From NCBI GenBank assembly GCA_033065855.1, contig JAVXUO010002243.1:45754-109753 (forward strand): DNA of 64,000 bases, read 5' to 3'. Origin of the DNA: Escallonia rubra. Lineage: Eukaryota; Streptophyta; Magnoliopsida; Escalloniales; Escalloniaceae. Below the pieces are notes generated by a model. It was not told the origin of the DNA. It searched no databases and saw only the letters and a list, made by a program, of their open reading frames with translations. Position numbers and translations under genes: made by a program. This document shows, piece after piece, positions 1-12,562 of this stretch. Numbering within the stretch: the first letter of the stretch is position 1; every line of letters starts with the position of its first letter.

Positions 1-1850
1 TTCCGTGATTTTCGGGTATTCAATCAATCTCTGCTTACTAAGCAGGCCTAGAAATTTTGGGCCAATCCTTAGAGCTTGGTTGCGCGGGTACTTAAGGGGC
101 GATACTTTGCGCGTCGACACTTTCTCCAACTGTCTCAACCTCGTTCCCGTTCTTGGATTTGGAGGAGTGTCCACGCTGGGCAATGCATTCTTAAACAGGG
201 GGTGCAATGGCAAGTTGCTGATGGACTATCGATCTCGGGATGGATGGATTGGTGGCTGCCTTGTCCCCCCCCCCCCCCCCACCCTCCTCCCGCGCACATT
301 TTGTAACCATACCGTTCTAGCGTCAATGCGGATTGGACGATCTCCCACTTGTTTATTGCCAATACCTTTGACTGGGAGTTGAATATACTCCTTCCCACCT
401 TTCCTGAGGCCATTATAAGTCAAATCCTACAGCTTCACTTATTACTGTCAGGATCAGTGGATAGCTCTTTCAACGTCTTTTGTCGGGGTGACAGTTTTTC
501 TGGAGCCTCCGCTTATCGCTTTTTAGTCAAGACAAGTGCCAACGTGCCCCCCTTATGACATCCCCTGACTCGCACCTTTTGGTCTCGGCTTTGGAAACTC
601 TCAATCTCAGAAAAACTTAAATTCTTCATATGGCAATTTAGTCATCAACGTCTACCACTCTTGCTAGAGTTAGTGAAACGACACTGCCCCTGTCAGCATT
701 TTCTGCCCATTATGCTTATCAAGCCCGGAAACCCAGGAACATCTCTTTTTCGAATGCGTTCATGTTCGATCAATTTGGGAATCCTATTTGGGAAACCAAA
801 CACTCCCCTTGTCACCGGTTCCCTCTACTTCCCGCTGGCTCTCTCATTGGTTGCTGTAATCGGCTTCTCCGCATACCTCAGCTATCAGTGCCTCCCTTAG
901 GATTGTGTGTATACCAGTTAAGGAATTGGATCACACGAATTATGCGCATCATATCCCACTGATAGTGGATCACATGAATTATGCTTATCATATCCCACTG
1001 ATAGTGGATCACGGGTTTTATGGCTTAGAGTTAGGGATTAATTGATTCTTCTTGAGTATATAAATACATGCTCTTCTCAATGCAAAAACTCACCGAGTAC
1101 ATTCAGTGGATTCTCTCTTTATGTCTTCAATTATCTCTTCTCTTTATTTTCTTAAGAATACCAGTTATTCTCTGGTCCATCTGGTTAGGGCGCAATGCCC
1201 TGCTCTTTCGGGGGAATTTTTTTGTGTTGGCTCGATCATTGCCCAATGTCAGGGTCTTTTGTTTAGTATCGTCCACACCTCAGCCTTTCAGATTCCTTGT
1301 CGTAAGGCTAGCTGCACTGCTCAGACATACCCGAATGTTATTGTGGACTGCTTTGAACACTTTTATCCCCCGCTACACTCCATTTATTTTTCAGCTAATT
1401 GCCCTTGCCTGCTGCCACCTTCACCAGTCTTTTGCTCCATTTCAATTGTTGGCTCTCCCGTAGATCAAAAGTTTGGGGTTGGTCTGGTGCCGTACAAGAG
1501 GATGTGGTCGCCAATTGGCGCAACAGTCGACATCCTGACGGCCAGGGACGAATTTAATGCTTTTCGGTTAGCTTTGCAGCTTGGTCTGAACTGGGTTGTC
1601 AAGCTCCAGTATTATCATCTTATCTTTCTATTTCCGGATTGCTCTTTTCTGGTGCAGTTGACGGCGGACCTTAGGGACTGTTTGACTGCACCCAACATTT
1701 TGTGTACAGTTCAGCCTAACTGCAGAGGTTTGCACTCAGTGTTGGCCACCCAAGGGAAATTAGCTCCTTTACGACTTTCATCAGCTTTAGCGACTTTTGT
1801 GACCCGATCTGCTACTGCCGTTCGACAGGAATAGATCGTCGATGTACAGT
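1..1850 (+). pseudogene. LINE (L1-type) ORF2 3' fragment, degraded
   Basis: This is the 3' half of a plant L1-type LINE ORF2, covering the end of the reverse transcriptase, the zinc-binding region and the degenerate RNase H-like tail. It is recognised by similarity to the LINE at 14465-19861. Shared stretches include WMDWWLPC (about 236-262), WSIWLGRN (about 1172-1195) and LTARDEFNAF with FPDCSFLVQLTA in the tail. The reading frame shifts several times, with a poly-C run near 266-280, and a small solo LTR splits it at 916-1157. No poly(A) tail is seen. The fragment ends near 1855, where the duplicated RLP 5' flank begins, so both ends are lost and it cannot be active. The left end continues outside the window. 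Confidence 0.8.
916..1157. mobile_element. Small solo LTR (Copia/TRIM-like) nested in the LINE fragment
   Basis: This 242-bp insert interrupts the LINE frame between Ile-Pro and Val-Ile-Leu-Trp. It is flanked by direct repeats ATACC (911-915 and 1158-1162), and the similarity extends further by chance. Its ends, AGTTAAG and CTTAAGA, are one base each from the TGTTAAG..CTTAACA ends usual for a Copia LTR. It contains a TATA-like TATATAAATA near 1058 and two tandem copies (about 47 bp) of a GGATCAC..CCCACTGATAGT unit at about 928-1015. There is no coding sequence. A short non-autonomous element of another class remains possible because both termini are mutated. Confidence 0.5.
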
Positions 1851-2572
1851 CTGTCTAATGTCTAACATGCTACTTATATGTGTGTGGGATTGAGCCGCCT
1901 CTATGGAACTTAGGTATGTCGCTAGCACAAGAGAATACCCAGGCACGACGCATGGCCATTTAGTGTCAACTAGCGAAAACAACTCTGATTAGAGATGTTA
2001 AGGACGGGGTGAGTATAAGTCGACATTATTGATTTTAGGTATATATGGGATCCACATGAAATAAAGGCAAAAGCAAAAGATGACCCTGTCACGATTTCAC
2101 AGGCCGTAGTTAGAGACCAACATATGTAGTTCCCCTTTGCAAATCCTTTGGGAATTTTATTCTCTTGTTCATCAGGAGAATTGATTAAAAGAGTATTCAC
2201 TTTATCACATATTTCAATAAGTTCTTTTTCATTTATCCTTAAAAAGGTTAAATCTGTGTGACACATCGCTGATATATTAATTTTCGTCTCCACATTCTTC
2301 TTTGAGTATATGTTTTGAAACACTTGGAGCACTGTTATATTTTATTGTGTTTGTTTTAACAATATGTGGGAGTGGATTCTCCTCTCGTTTTGGACTCTAT
2401 TTTTTTTCTTTTTTTGGAGTGAATTTAAGAGATATATACTAACAAAAAACGAACTGCAGACAGAACATAGAGTACCGGTCAGTACAACGAAGAGAGTTAC
2501 CGGTCAAAGTAACTTAAAGACAAATTATACAAGAAGCTCATCTAAAAGAAGACGGAAGCCCTAGCCACACGT

Positions 2573-2605
2573 CTTGACTCCAGAGGAGAGTCCTCTGGAG
2601 TCAAG
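2573..2605. repeat. Perfect inverted repeat, 15-bp arms with 3-nt loop
   Basis: The arms CTTGACTCCAGAGGA (2573-2587) and TCCTCTGGAGTCAAG (2591-2605) are exactly complementary around GAG. The hairpin lies about 500 bp upstream of RLP copy 1. The same place in the flank of copy 3 holds a different, longer hairpin. Confidence 0.9.
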
Positions 2606-2756
2606 ATTTTGGAGTATGGCTACCGTTTCCTGGTATCCTTAGGCCGTGGAAAGTCCACTTTGGCTGCTACCTTTTTCTCCTTTCCTTGGCTCCACTAAGG
2701 CAAGACTTTGACTCCACTAAAGCCAAACGTTGACTCCAAGTTCTGTCCTCCATCTC

Positions 2757-2768
2757 TCTCTATATATG
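2757..2768 (+). promoter_or_regulatory. Putative TATA box of RLP copy 1
   Basis: CTCTATATATGTG lies in a pyrimidine-rich stretch about 350 bp upstream of the conserved RLP start codon. It is kept in all three RLP flanks (also near 21592 and 55054). The transcription start is not known. Confidence 0.4.
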
Positions 2769-2861
2769 TGTCTCAGACGACACACCGCAAAACTAATTAC
2801 TTCAAAATTCTGTAATAAACTCTGATGTTTTTTTAGTGTATGTATATCAAATAGAGATAGT

Positions 2862-2897
2862 ATGAGAGGTTTTCCTAGCGGTGGTTACATGTCGTAG
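2862..2897 (+). CDS. Short upstream ORF in the RLP copy 1 leader (11 codons)
   Basis: The sequence encodes MRGFPSGGYMS followed by TAG, 214 bp before the RLP start. The same 12-codon frame is present before copy 2 (21708-21743, identical peptide) and copy 3 (55158-55193, MRGYPRGDYMS). Length, start and stop are conserved. It may affect translation of the RLP if it is in the transcript. Confidence 0.35.
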   Translation: MRGFPSGGYMS

Positions 2898-3110
2898 AAT
2901 CCATTGCATAGAATAACTGATTTTTGAAGGCGCGAATCAACCTTTAAGACAAAGTCTCGACTTGATTTTATAGTTTGATAATATTATTCTACTTATTTTA
3001 TAATATGTTAATATTCAAAGTATATCATAATATTTATGGTTACGTGTAAAAGGATTTTTATGAAACGGAAAGTACTTGAAATCAAAGTTGCTCTCTACCT
3101 AGTTTTAGTA

Positions 3111-6100
3111 ATGGAGCACCCTCTGACCAAATGTACGAGGATGTTCTTCTTGCTAGGAATGGTGATGATTGAGCTTCAGAGTTATGGAAGCTTGGGTTGC
3201 TTGGAAGATGAAAGGGCTGGGCTAATGAAACTCAAAGATGCATTTGGCGGCCCTACAGGGTCTAGTGATCTTTCTTCATGGGGTGGTGGTGAGGAGAGGG
3301 ACTGTTGCAAGTGGGAAGGCGTGGTTTGTGATGACGCCACCAAGCGAGTCAGCAGACTCTCCCTCAGTGGAGCACGCGATTTCGGCAATTTCTGGTCCCT
3401 CGACGCCTCTTTGTTCCTTCCTTTCCAAGAACTGCAAAATTTGAGCTTGATCGATGACGCCTTGATAGGTCAGTAACCTCCCGCTCATCCCTCCCTCCCT
3501 TGAAAAGAGATATTATTCATTGGTGATCAAGACAACAGTACAAGCATAATTTAAACTCTTAATGTTGACACAGGTTTCGAAGAGGTACTTAATGTGAGCG
3601 AGTTAGAAGTTTTGGATTTGAGTTGAAACTCCTTCACAGAAATATCGTCTTTGGATGCCATGCAATCCTTGAGGTCTCTAAACCTTGGCTATAATAATTA
3701 TTTCAACAATTCTCACAGTTTCAAAGGTAAACCTCGACTCTACAGATTATGCATTAGCCTCTGCTGTATGTACTTGTACATTGTCAAGTTAACGCACAAT
3801 ACTTTGGTCATTCTCCTTTGCTATACAGAGCTAACTAATTTGACCAATTTGGAGACGTTGCATCTTGGTGATAATGGTTTAATGGAGATTCCCTCGTCCA
3901 TTTGGGATCTTACCTCTTTGAAGGCCTTGTCTTTGAGAGGGAATGGACTAAATGGCTTATTACCTCTCCGAGGTAAGTTATCAAAGAATTGTGATCTGCA
4001 TTCCGTTCAAAATTTTATTTCAAAATTAATATGCTCTAGATAATATTCAAATTGGGTTCAAAATTTTCAACGTTAATCCGATCACGTTGCAAAACCTAGA
4101 GTACTTTTGGAAGTCCTTGTCTACTTTAATTTGTCCTGTTAGAGCTCGCACATGACCCATTGAAGTACTTCTGTAGCATCTTTCATGGATTTTATGAATC
4201 TTTTGAAGCTAGAACTGCTCTCTGTGAATGTTATACTCGAATCATTTCATGGATTCCATAAACATGTGATGCAAGGGAGCCGATTAACTATAAGCTAGAA
4301 CTGCTCACCTGGATTTCCTTTTTTTCTTTTTTGGTGGGGGTGGGGGGGGGGGGGGGTAGTATTGATGGATTAGTGTTACCGAGCCTTAAGCCTCAATTTC
4401 TTGATTTCCAAAGTTTTCCTGCACTGGCATGGTAACTGAGGAATTACTATGATGTGTCTTATCCTTAACTGTATTTTGATAGCGATCTTGTTATACTTGA
4501 ATTCAGAAACAAACCCGAGAAAGACTAGAACTTTACTATAATTGCTTTTGAGTTTGATGCATAAGCCAAGACTTTGATTCAAAATCGTAAAACCATATAT
4601 GACTCGTGATTTTTCAGTCAATACTGCAAGTTAACACGCACAAAGAAAATTTACAGGACTGTGCAAGTTGGTGAACCTTCAGGAGTTGGATTTAAGCGAC
4701 AATGGTTTTGAAGGAAATCTTCCTTCGTGTCTCATGAATCTCACATCGCTTCGGCTGCTTGAACTTTCCAAAAATAAATTTGACGGGGCCATTCCTTCAA
4801 ATCTCTTCCCAGTTCTCAAGTCACTTGAGTACCTTTCCTTTCACATAACCTCTTTGAAGGAACATTTTCTTTTGGTTCATTAGCCAACAATTCCAAACTT
4901 GAGGTCTTTGAACTTGTTTGTGACAACAATGGTCTAAAGGTGGACACCGAAAATCTACCTTGGACACTTCTATTTCAACTAAAAGTCTTTCGTTTATCCA
5001 ATTGTAAACTCAACGAAAAAAATAGAGTTCTCCCTAGCTTTCTTCTGAATCAGTTCGAGCTGAGAGGGATTGATTTAAGCCACAATAGCATTTCAGGAAT
5101 GATTCCAATGTGGTTGGTTGCAAATAATACAAGATTGGAATTTCTTAAACTTGCAAATAATTCCTTGACGGACCCTCTCACGTTGGATTTGAACTCTACT
5201 CACCTTGATATGTTTTGGTTTGATATCTCTAGTAACCATATCCAAGGAGAGCTTCCATCCCCCATAAGTTCCGCATTTCCTAATTTGATGACTTCGAACT
5301 TGTCTAGCAATTTGTTTCAAGGTAGCATTCCTCCATCATTGGGAGAGTTGAGAGTGTTGGATACATTGGACTTATCGAATAACAACTTTTCTGGCCAACT
5401 GCCCGAGCAATTGGTCACAGGTTGCGCTTCACTGATGTATCTGAAATTGTCAAACAATTGCTTGCAAGGTCAACCGCTTCCATCAAAGTCCAACGTCACA
5501 AATCTCGATACTCTATGTTTAGACATCAATTCTTTCTCCGGAGAGATCCCACGTGGAATTTTGAACAGTTCTCGGGCAAAGTTTCTGATTGGATTGGAGA
5601 CTTGCCATTATATACCGCCCGGTTTCTGCAAAAGCAATAATCTACAATTTTTAGACTTCACATCGTTGGTTTAGAGGCCCCTTACCAAACTTCACATCGT
5701 TGGTTTCCGATTCCCCTCTTGTGACGTTCGATGTGAGGGATAACAAATTACAAGGAAAGATTCCTGGTTGGATAAACTCATTCTCAAACTTGAGGGTCCT
5801 TCTCTTGAGAGGAAACAGCTTTGAAGGCCCCATTCCTCTCCAACTGTGTGATCTCAGAAAAATCAGCATAATTGACCTTTCCCGCAATGAACTTTCTGGG
5901 CCAATACCTTCTTGCTTGCATGACATATATGCATTGGAGGAGCCGTTTAGAACCCAAATGTTTGTAGCTGTAAGTGCCGAGTTTGTGCCCTCAGATTCTT
6001 ATTCATATGAAAATCAACTCGGTGTGGACTACTCTAGGGCTCTTAGTATATCTGAAACATATTTCAAAGAAGAAGTGGAGTTTATAACGAAGAGCCGGTC

Positions 6101-6653
6101 AGAGACATACAAAGGAAACATTTGGCAATTCATGTCTGGTATCGATCTCTCATGGAACAAATTGACGGGTCCAATTCCTCATGAAATCGGATACCTAAGC
6201 GATATTCATGCTCTAAACCTGTCACACAACCATTTAACCGGACAAATCCCCGAGTCTTTCTCTAACCTCGGGCAAATAGAAAGCTTGGACCTATCTCACA
6301 ATAGCTTGAGCGGTCAGATTCCCCCGAAATTGGTTGAGTTGAACTATTTGTCGGTCTTCACAGTTGCTTACAATAACTTATCAGGTAGGACACCTGACAG
6401 GAAGGCTCAATTTGCAACATTTGATGAACATAGCTACGAGGGAAATTCTCTTCTCTGTGGAGTGCCACTGGAGAGAAGATGTACAACCAATGAAGAGATG
6501 TCACCACCACCTCACCCTTCACATGCAGTACAAGATGACACATTTAAAGTTGCATTTTTATCTACTTTTTGGCCAACTTATGCAGTGGCTTTTGTAGGCA
6601 TCATAGTGATTCTCTACTACTGTCCATACCATGAATACCTGATTTCAATGTAA
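3111..6653 (+). pseudogene. LRR receptor-like protein, copy 1 (pseudogene)
   Basis: This copy has the four-exon layout of its paralogues: 3111-3468, 3574-3726, 3829-3972 and 4657-6653, all with phase-1 junctions. Intact homologues are plasma-membrane receptors with a signal peptide, a Cys-rich N-cap, an LRR array, an island, a transmembrane helix and a short tail, with no kinase. Here exon 2 has TGA (3624-3626) where copy 3 has TGG, so translation would stop after 136 residues. Exon 4 has a 1-bp deletion near 4836 and deletions near 5566-5700 compared with copies 2 and 3. The C-terminal part (5700-6653) is well preserved, with the KSRSETY motif, CGVPL after the LRRs and the transmembrane segment. 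The ATG at MEHPLTK was chosen because the upstream extension is closed by a stop in copies 2 and 3. Confidence 0.85.
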
Positions 6654-6918
6654 TTCTTCCCGAGGGGCATTGTGTATACACAAGTAATATTTTCTACTTC
6701 TTGCAGGTAACTGTAACCCATATGTCTACTGTAACTGTTGAGAGTTTCAGTAGCAGCAAGCAAATTCTAATTTTCTTTCCCAGGAACTTATTTACACAAA
6801 GATGCACCTTTTTCTGAGAAAGGAATAGAGTATATCTACAAGACAATGAATAGATGGAACTGTCTGGAGAGATAAATGTGTTACTCTGATACAACAAACT
6901 TGTAAAAATGGTACAATA

Positions 6919-7506
6919 TTAACTAGCAACTCTTTCACACCCCTTCCTGCCACGAAACTCGAGAAATATTAATGTAGCACCGTAGTGTGCCAATGCACCC
7001 ATGATCACGAGAACATGAAATATTTGGTGACTGTGACTGGCTAGGTCAAACCACCCGGGCTTCCATCTCTCAAGAATCCGGCTAACATAAAACATAGTCC
7101 CAATCAGGTAAGACAATGCCATGACCGCTTCGTATGCTAGGGTTATATTTCTCTGAGGCTCACTCCAATTGACAATGATCGCAACAAACAGGAAGGCACG
7201 AAAGGAGCAAAATTTGCCAGTTGAAAGCACTGGTTAAAGCAAGGTTATGATGGTGGAAATTCCCATGACTGTGATTCCACCGAGGTAGATGAACTGCCAG
7301 TGGGTGTCACATTCAAAGATGTAGTAAATTGGAAGGAAGAAAGATGTGATTATCTTGACTGATATGCCAACACAGTCCATCTGTAGCAATAGGAAGTTTA
7401 TGTGGTGCGAGTGGCAGCAAAAGAGGTGGCAAATGCTGCTTGAGAGGAGGCAGAACATTAAGCCAACTAGGAACACGAAAAATGGCCACCGTGTAGGTGG
7501 CATCAA
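6919..7506 (-). pseudogene. Heptahelical transmembrane (HHP/ADIPOR-like) protein 3' exon, copy 1
   Basis: The translation carries hallmarks of plant heptahelical proteins of the adiponectin-receptor/hemolysin III family: RWPFFVFL, CHLFCCHS, FRAFLFVA, then [11 protein letters not shown] and [10 protein letters not shown] with its conserved histidines. The family are seven-pass membrane proteins. Only the last exon is seen. A TAA (7234-7236) interrupts the frame where copy 3 has Ser. A 36-bp in-frame deletion near 7178 removes about 12 residues of a membrane segment. The 5' end of the exon and its splice acceptor, kept in copy 3 near 62391, are deleted. It lies tail-to-tail with RLP copy 1, with 266 bp between the two stops. 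It is a non-functional remnant. Confidence 0.85.
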
Positions 7507-9204
7507 AGATCTGGAAAAAAAAAACCTAGATACTGAGATAGTACTACAACAAATGAATAAATTCATGAAATCCAGTTGAATTAATTTACCTATATATATG
7601 TCAAAGAGAAAAATAAGATCGTATTTTGTGCCCTTGAACAATAGGAGCAACAAGCAGAATGCTATGAGAAGGTAGATGCACGGGGTGTAAAACAAGTCCA
7701 TCCTGGACATAGTTGGCCAAATCTTTGAGGTGAGGTCTATTTATCGGTACAAAAACTTGCGGACTTTTTAAACTCAATTAATTTTGCCTTAAGAATATAT
7801 GGAGCTTTAAATTGGACGTGAAATTGGAGTTAGCCAAACTTAATTCCAACAGGTGTTCAACAGTTAGCTCAAACCTATACATTTCAATTCTAATTTTCTA
7901 AACCAGAAATGAATTGTACACTAAATATAACGCTGTGGTAAGTGACTAATGAAGTTTTACCATTAGAAATGTTTTTAAAATGCATAGTATTTGAATTATT
8001 GGGTTGAATCCGTATTGAAAAATCTCAACCAACTTGCCTAGAAACAGGCATGTCTAACTTTTAAAACCTAAAACCAAATAGCCCATCTATTTCAGTTTTT
8101 TTAAGTTCGATTATTTTGGATATTTCAACTTGACCCAATAATGAGCAATTCCTATTTGTGTTGTGGAACCGCGTGGAATTGGGAATCTCATGCTTCGTTT
8201 CTTAACGTTTTCTGTTCCCGTTCTTTTTTCTCACAAAGACCACAATTTAGCAACACCAATTTGATCAAAAGCAAAAAATAGACCAGAATGTATTTGGATT
8301 AATACATTCACCCTGAATTAAAATTTAAAAAAAAAAACAGAATCTAGGAAACAGTGTTTGGTTGGACACTTTCTGTTTTTCTTTTCATATAGCAATATAA
8401 TCAGTTTTTATATTCTTTCTTCACTAAAATGGTTATTACTTCATAATCTATACACGTTAAGAGAGGAGCAGGGGGGGAGGGGTGTTAAGAAGAATAATTA
8501 TCTGTCATGGTTTTCTGCAGAATATGGCATAAATAATTTGCCATGGTATCATACTGATTAGGAGCTTCATGATTTCACAAAACTCAATATATGTTATTTT
8601 TCTCATTTTTGATTGAAAGACAAGTCAAAATGAAACTATTTAAAAAAGTCCAACGGATTTATTTTTCTCTTGTATGTCTCGAAGAAAAATGAGATCTCAT
8701 TTCATAGAAGTTCTATGCACAAAGTTTAAAACAATTCCATCCTTATTTTTGGGAGAGAGTTGGCCAGTCTTTCAGGGTAAGGTCTATATATAGGTCCGAA
8801 AAATTGCAGATTCTTTTAAATCAAAATTTTTTTTTTTTTGTCATAAGAATATATGGAACTTTGATTTGGACATGAAATTGGAGTTGGCCAAATTCAATTC
8901 CTAGGGGTGTTTACTCATATTAACCCAAACCAAAATATTTCAGTTTCAATGTTTTAAATCAAAAATTAAAATTTTCAAACCCATTTATTAAGAAAGAATT
9001 GGTTTCATTTCTTAACATTGTAGGCTTACATCTTTTAAGATGAACCGTATAAAAAACTCATAGCTTTTTCATTCCATGACTTAATCTCAAACACAAATCT
9101 GACATTTTCGGCATTCTGACCTTATGTAGTACCATTTCAGGTTATACAAACAGTTGAGGTTTCACCTTACATCAGAGCTGCAATTGTTTCTGCATCGAAG
9201 TTCA
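7507..9204. other. Non-coding interval with a diverged local duplication
   Basis: No gene is supported here. A segment at about 7620-7860 (containing GTTGGCCAAATCTTTGAGG and AAGAATATATGGAGCTTT) is repeated in diverged form at about 8650-8930 in the same orientation. The rest is AT-rich with homopolymer runs. Confidence 0.6.
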
Positions 9205-9640
9205 CTTTGTCAATACCTGTGGCTCGGGGAATCTTTTCGTCAAAGCATGTAATTTTCCGTGGCAATTGAATTGTAATTTCCCACCTTCATGTCGGAACCT
9301 GTTAGCTTTTCAACAGTGTCCTCCAAGCATGTAATTTTCCGTGGCAATTGAGTTGTAAACATGCATAACTGTGGGATCCATGGGTCATGCCTATCCTGAC
9401 TTTCGCTACAAAATTGGGTAATCACGGTTTAGCTTGTCAACATGTTGACAGGCATGTAATTTCCGGTATGTTCTCAATTGTTGTCGGATATGAGGATATT
9501 ACGGATACATATATGACTTTTGCTACAAAATTTCGGACTTGCTATAGTATCGACGGGGTACGATTGGCACTACAACAAAACTGGACTGTAAGGACGCCTC
9601 GTAGCACCCTTTCAAGTATATCATATAGGGACGCTTTTCT
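9205..9640 (+). repeat. Dispersed block D, copy 1, ending in a truncated CACTA-like terminus
   Basis: This block recurs at about 26185-26428 and 33814-34190. It contains an internal near-repeat (AAGCATGTAATTTTCCGTGG twice). From 9568 it reads CACTACAACAAAACTGG, the same terminus that starts the CACTA-like element at 34119. Only about 73 bp of that element remain before the sequence switches at 9640. Confidence 0.8.
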
Positions 9641-9654
9641 GTTACTATAGCATA

Positions 9655-11250
9655 AGCAAGTTAGTAAATGAGGCACGCATGTATCCGTGTGAACTTTAGA
9701 TTTGATCGTCTTGAAGAGTTGGCGTAAACAAAGCCATAGCCGGCATGCCTAAAAACAAATGGTAGATCCTGATTGGATCGAACAAAGGTCAAAAATTACC
9801 GCTCGGCTATAAAGGCCATCGATGTCGTCTAAATTAATCCTATTCAGCACCAAGCACAAACTATCACATAATTTACGCTATTACACCTTCGTTTGCCTTA
9901 AGTAAACATGTTTATCTTAGATTACGGTAGAAAATCAGACTAACTGTTTGTCTCATTCATTCCCCAAAGCTTATTCAATCTGAATCAAGTGCTCTATACA
10001 TTCAAAGTGTAATCATTCGACTGTAACGCTCAACTGCATACATTATGAAGGTAAATTGTCTTTATTCATTCTATTAGTTATGCTTGACCTCATTAGTAGT
10101 AAAACTAAGTTTGGTGTAACTTAAAATAGCATTGGAAAGCCCTCAAGCACTAAGGAAAAAGAATTATGAGGCTATTCTGAACTCATCATTGATCGTATCA
10201 GGCATTTTGTCCCTAAACACCAGAGCATTTAAAATTTGGGAGACGTGTTTCATACGTGGTCCAAAACACATATGAAATACGACCAGGCATTTTGTCCCTA
10301 AACACCAGACCATTTAAAATTTGTGAGCCGCATTTCATACGTGGTCCATTAAGACTTGTCATGCCTTGTTTCACACACGGTCCATCAAGACTTGTCACGC
10401 CCTTGTTTCACACGCGGTTTTGTTAAGACTTGTCATGTCCGTGTTTCATACGTGCTCCCGTCAAGGCTTATCATGTCCGTGCATGGCACAACCTCGCACA
10501 TCTCTTTCATGGGACCACACTGTAACGCGTGTCCAGACCGTTCCAAGGCAAACAACCACTTTTCATGAAGAAAACAAGAAGTTAACTACTAAATAATGAA
10601 AATCCCGTTTTTCTTTTTGTCACTAAACTTATTTATTTATCCACCACCCCCACAATCAATTACTTGTGTTTGTGCCTAATGAACTTGAAATGAAGAACGA
10701 AATAGACAGGTAACCAAAATGAATATAATTGGTAAACTTATGTTTCACCACCATCATTTTCACATGAAAATCAAATTGATTATGAAAATAGAAGATTCAA
10801 CCATAATGACAATTTTCACCAGAAAATCACACAAGTTTGATTAGTTATCCAAATGGTAACGGCGAAAATCGTGATGGTGGTGATGGACGGTCGTTGGTTT
10901 TGTTGATTGTTATTGAGCGAGATCACCCATCTTCCCCTAACCTCCCCCCCCCCCACCCCCCCCCCCCACCCCCACCAAACCCCACGCGCACACACAAATA
11001 CAGACATGTATTTGGAGATTGAAAGGTTAATAAGAACGGTAAAGAACGTATAATGATACTTTTGACATCAAAGAGAAACTTTCCGGATAAAAATACAAGC
11101 ATTAACAAAATTACGATCAAATATTGTCAAAATAAGCTGTCACTTAATGGGATCAATGATGCTATGCAACTAATGATGGCGAAAGGAAAAGGAGGAGGAA
11201 CTTATTTTGCCGGTAGTAGACAAGACTTGAAAGATATTTTGGTAGACAAA
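9655..11250. repeat. Duplicated flank, block A copy 1
   Basis: Similar sequence recurs at about 12563-13230 and 52688-53950. It includes short internal repeats of about 35 bp around GTTTCATACGTGGTCC..AAGACTTGTCATG (10330-10480), poly-C/G-rich tracts at 10946-10980, and non-coding AT-rich DNA. The ORFs in it are not conserved between copies. Confidence 0.75.
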
Positions 11251-11497
11251 TAGGCAGTTCTGAGATATGGTATCTCAGAACTGCCCAAGGATATGGTTTA
11301 TATCCCTCTTACTGTGTTTTCTTAAGGGAATTTTCATATCCCTGTATTCCTGAATAATACCCACAAGTGCACCTAGGCAGACCCTTTCCAGGAAAGAAAC
11401 GGAAAAAAAAAAAAAAAAGAGTGAGAGACTTTTTTAGGCTAGGTTTGAAAAAAAAAATTTGCTCTTTTTTTTTTCAGTTTTAAAAACTGACAAAAAA

Positions 11498-11908
11498 GGG
11501 AGCGTTTAGTAACCATTTTTTTTTCAATTTAAAAAACAAGTTTTTAAACTGAAGAGTAAAAAAAAAACTCCAAAAACTGGTTTTTTTTTTCATTTTTTGT
11601 TTTTTTTTTAGACCACCACCACCTTCTCACCGCCGGCAGCCACCTCAGGCGACCACCATCGGCCGCCGACGACCACCGCCGGAGACTGCTGGCAGCCACC
11701 TCCGGCCACCACCATCACTACGCCCCACCACCGCCACCGCAAACCACCAAAAAAAAAAAGAAAAAAAAAAAAAGGTTACAAAAAAACAAAAAAAAAAAAA
11801 AAAAAAAAAAAGGGTTATCAAACACCCACTTGTTTTTATAAAAAAAAAAAAAATTAAGCTGCTCTTTAAAAACTGAAAAACAAAAAAAAAAATTTGTCAA
11901 ACGAACCC
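11498..11908. mobile_element. MITE-like inverted-repeat element with a CCACC-rich core
   Basis: The left end GGGAGCGTTTAGTAACC and the right end (complement GGGTTCGTTTGACAAA) are imperfect inverted repeats, followed by A/T runs and AAAACTGA-like sub-repeats on both sides. The core (about 11610-11750) is rich in CCACCACC/CCGCCG. No coding capacity and no clear target-site duplication are visible, so the class is unsure. Confidence 0.4.
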
Positions 11909-12083
11909 TTAAATGATAGTGAGGTAGAGTTTGATAGTGGGGCAAAAAAAAGTTGGGAAGTATTTAGATTTAAAGATTATACTCGAATTACTTAAATGAC
12001 CATTAATAAATCTTTTTATGTATGAGAAAAATAATTTCAAAAAGTAGAAAAAGGGGTACAACAAAAATTTAAACAAGACTTTA

Positions 12084-12562
12084 TTGAAAGGTGTTCCGGT
12101 TGATTTCACGTATTTGCATCTTATCTTTCTATTTCTTGATTGCTCTTTTCTGGTGCAGTTGACGGCGAACCATAGGGATTGTTTGACTGCACCCAACATT
12201 TTATGTACAGTTCTGCCTAGCTGCAGAGGTTTGCACTCAGTGCTGGTCACCCGAGGGAAATCAGCTCCTTTAGTGCTGGTCACCCGAGGGAAATCAGCTC
12301 CTTTACGACTTTCATCAGCTTTAGTGGCTTTTGTAACTCGATCTGCCACTCCGGTTCAACAGGAATGGATCGTTGTTGCGCAGCCTACAGGGCATGCCGC
12401 TTGCTAGACCCTTGTGGTGTTTTTGACTTCGTAACTAGTATTCTTTTGACCTTTGGATGGGGTTGTCATCCATTTTGTTGGGTGTTTCCTTGCCTGTGTA
12501 CATTCGACTGTTTATATCTGGTATATATTTCCTCCTCTTCTACCAAAAAAATAAAATAAAAT
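12084..12562 (+). mobile_element. LINE 3'-end fragment with A-rich tail
   Basis: The translation (FLFLDCSFLVQLTA, NILCTVLPSCRGLHSVL) matches the C-terminal tail of the LINEs at 1-1850 and 14465-19861. The 3' UTR (about 12405-12540, CATTCGACTGTTTATATCTG) also matches, and it ends in an A-rich tail (12544-12562). A 34-bp segment GTGCTGGTCACCCGAGGGAA.. is tandemly duplicated at about 12240-12307. It is a strongly 5'-truncated copy inserted in the duplicated flank. Confidence 0.8.

Larger units (their letters stand above)
1867..3110 (+). repeat. Duplicated RLP 5' flank, block B copy 1
   Basis: This non-coding block precedes RLP copy 1. It recurs before RLP copy 2 (about 13812-14449, 19877-20011 and 21576-21956, split by transposons), alone at 51392-52262, and before RLP copy 3 (54184-55407). 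It holds a hairpin (2573-2605), a TATA-like element and a short upstream ORF. Apparent ORFs inside it are not conserved between copies. Confidence 0.85.

Noticed and set aside
3182-3488. Minus-strand open frames overlapping RLP exon 1 (also at 22125-22337 and 55479-55785)
   Set aside because: They mirror the coding strand of the conserved exon and have no family features; they are conserved only because the exon is.
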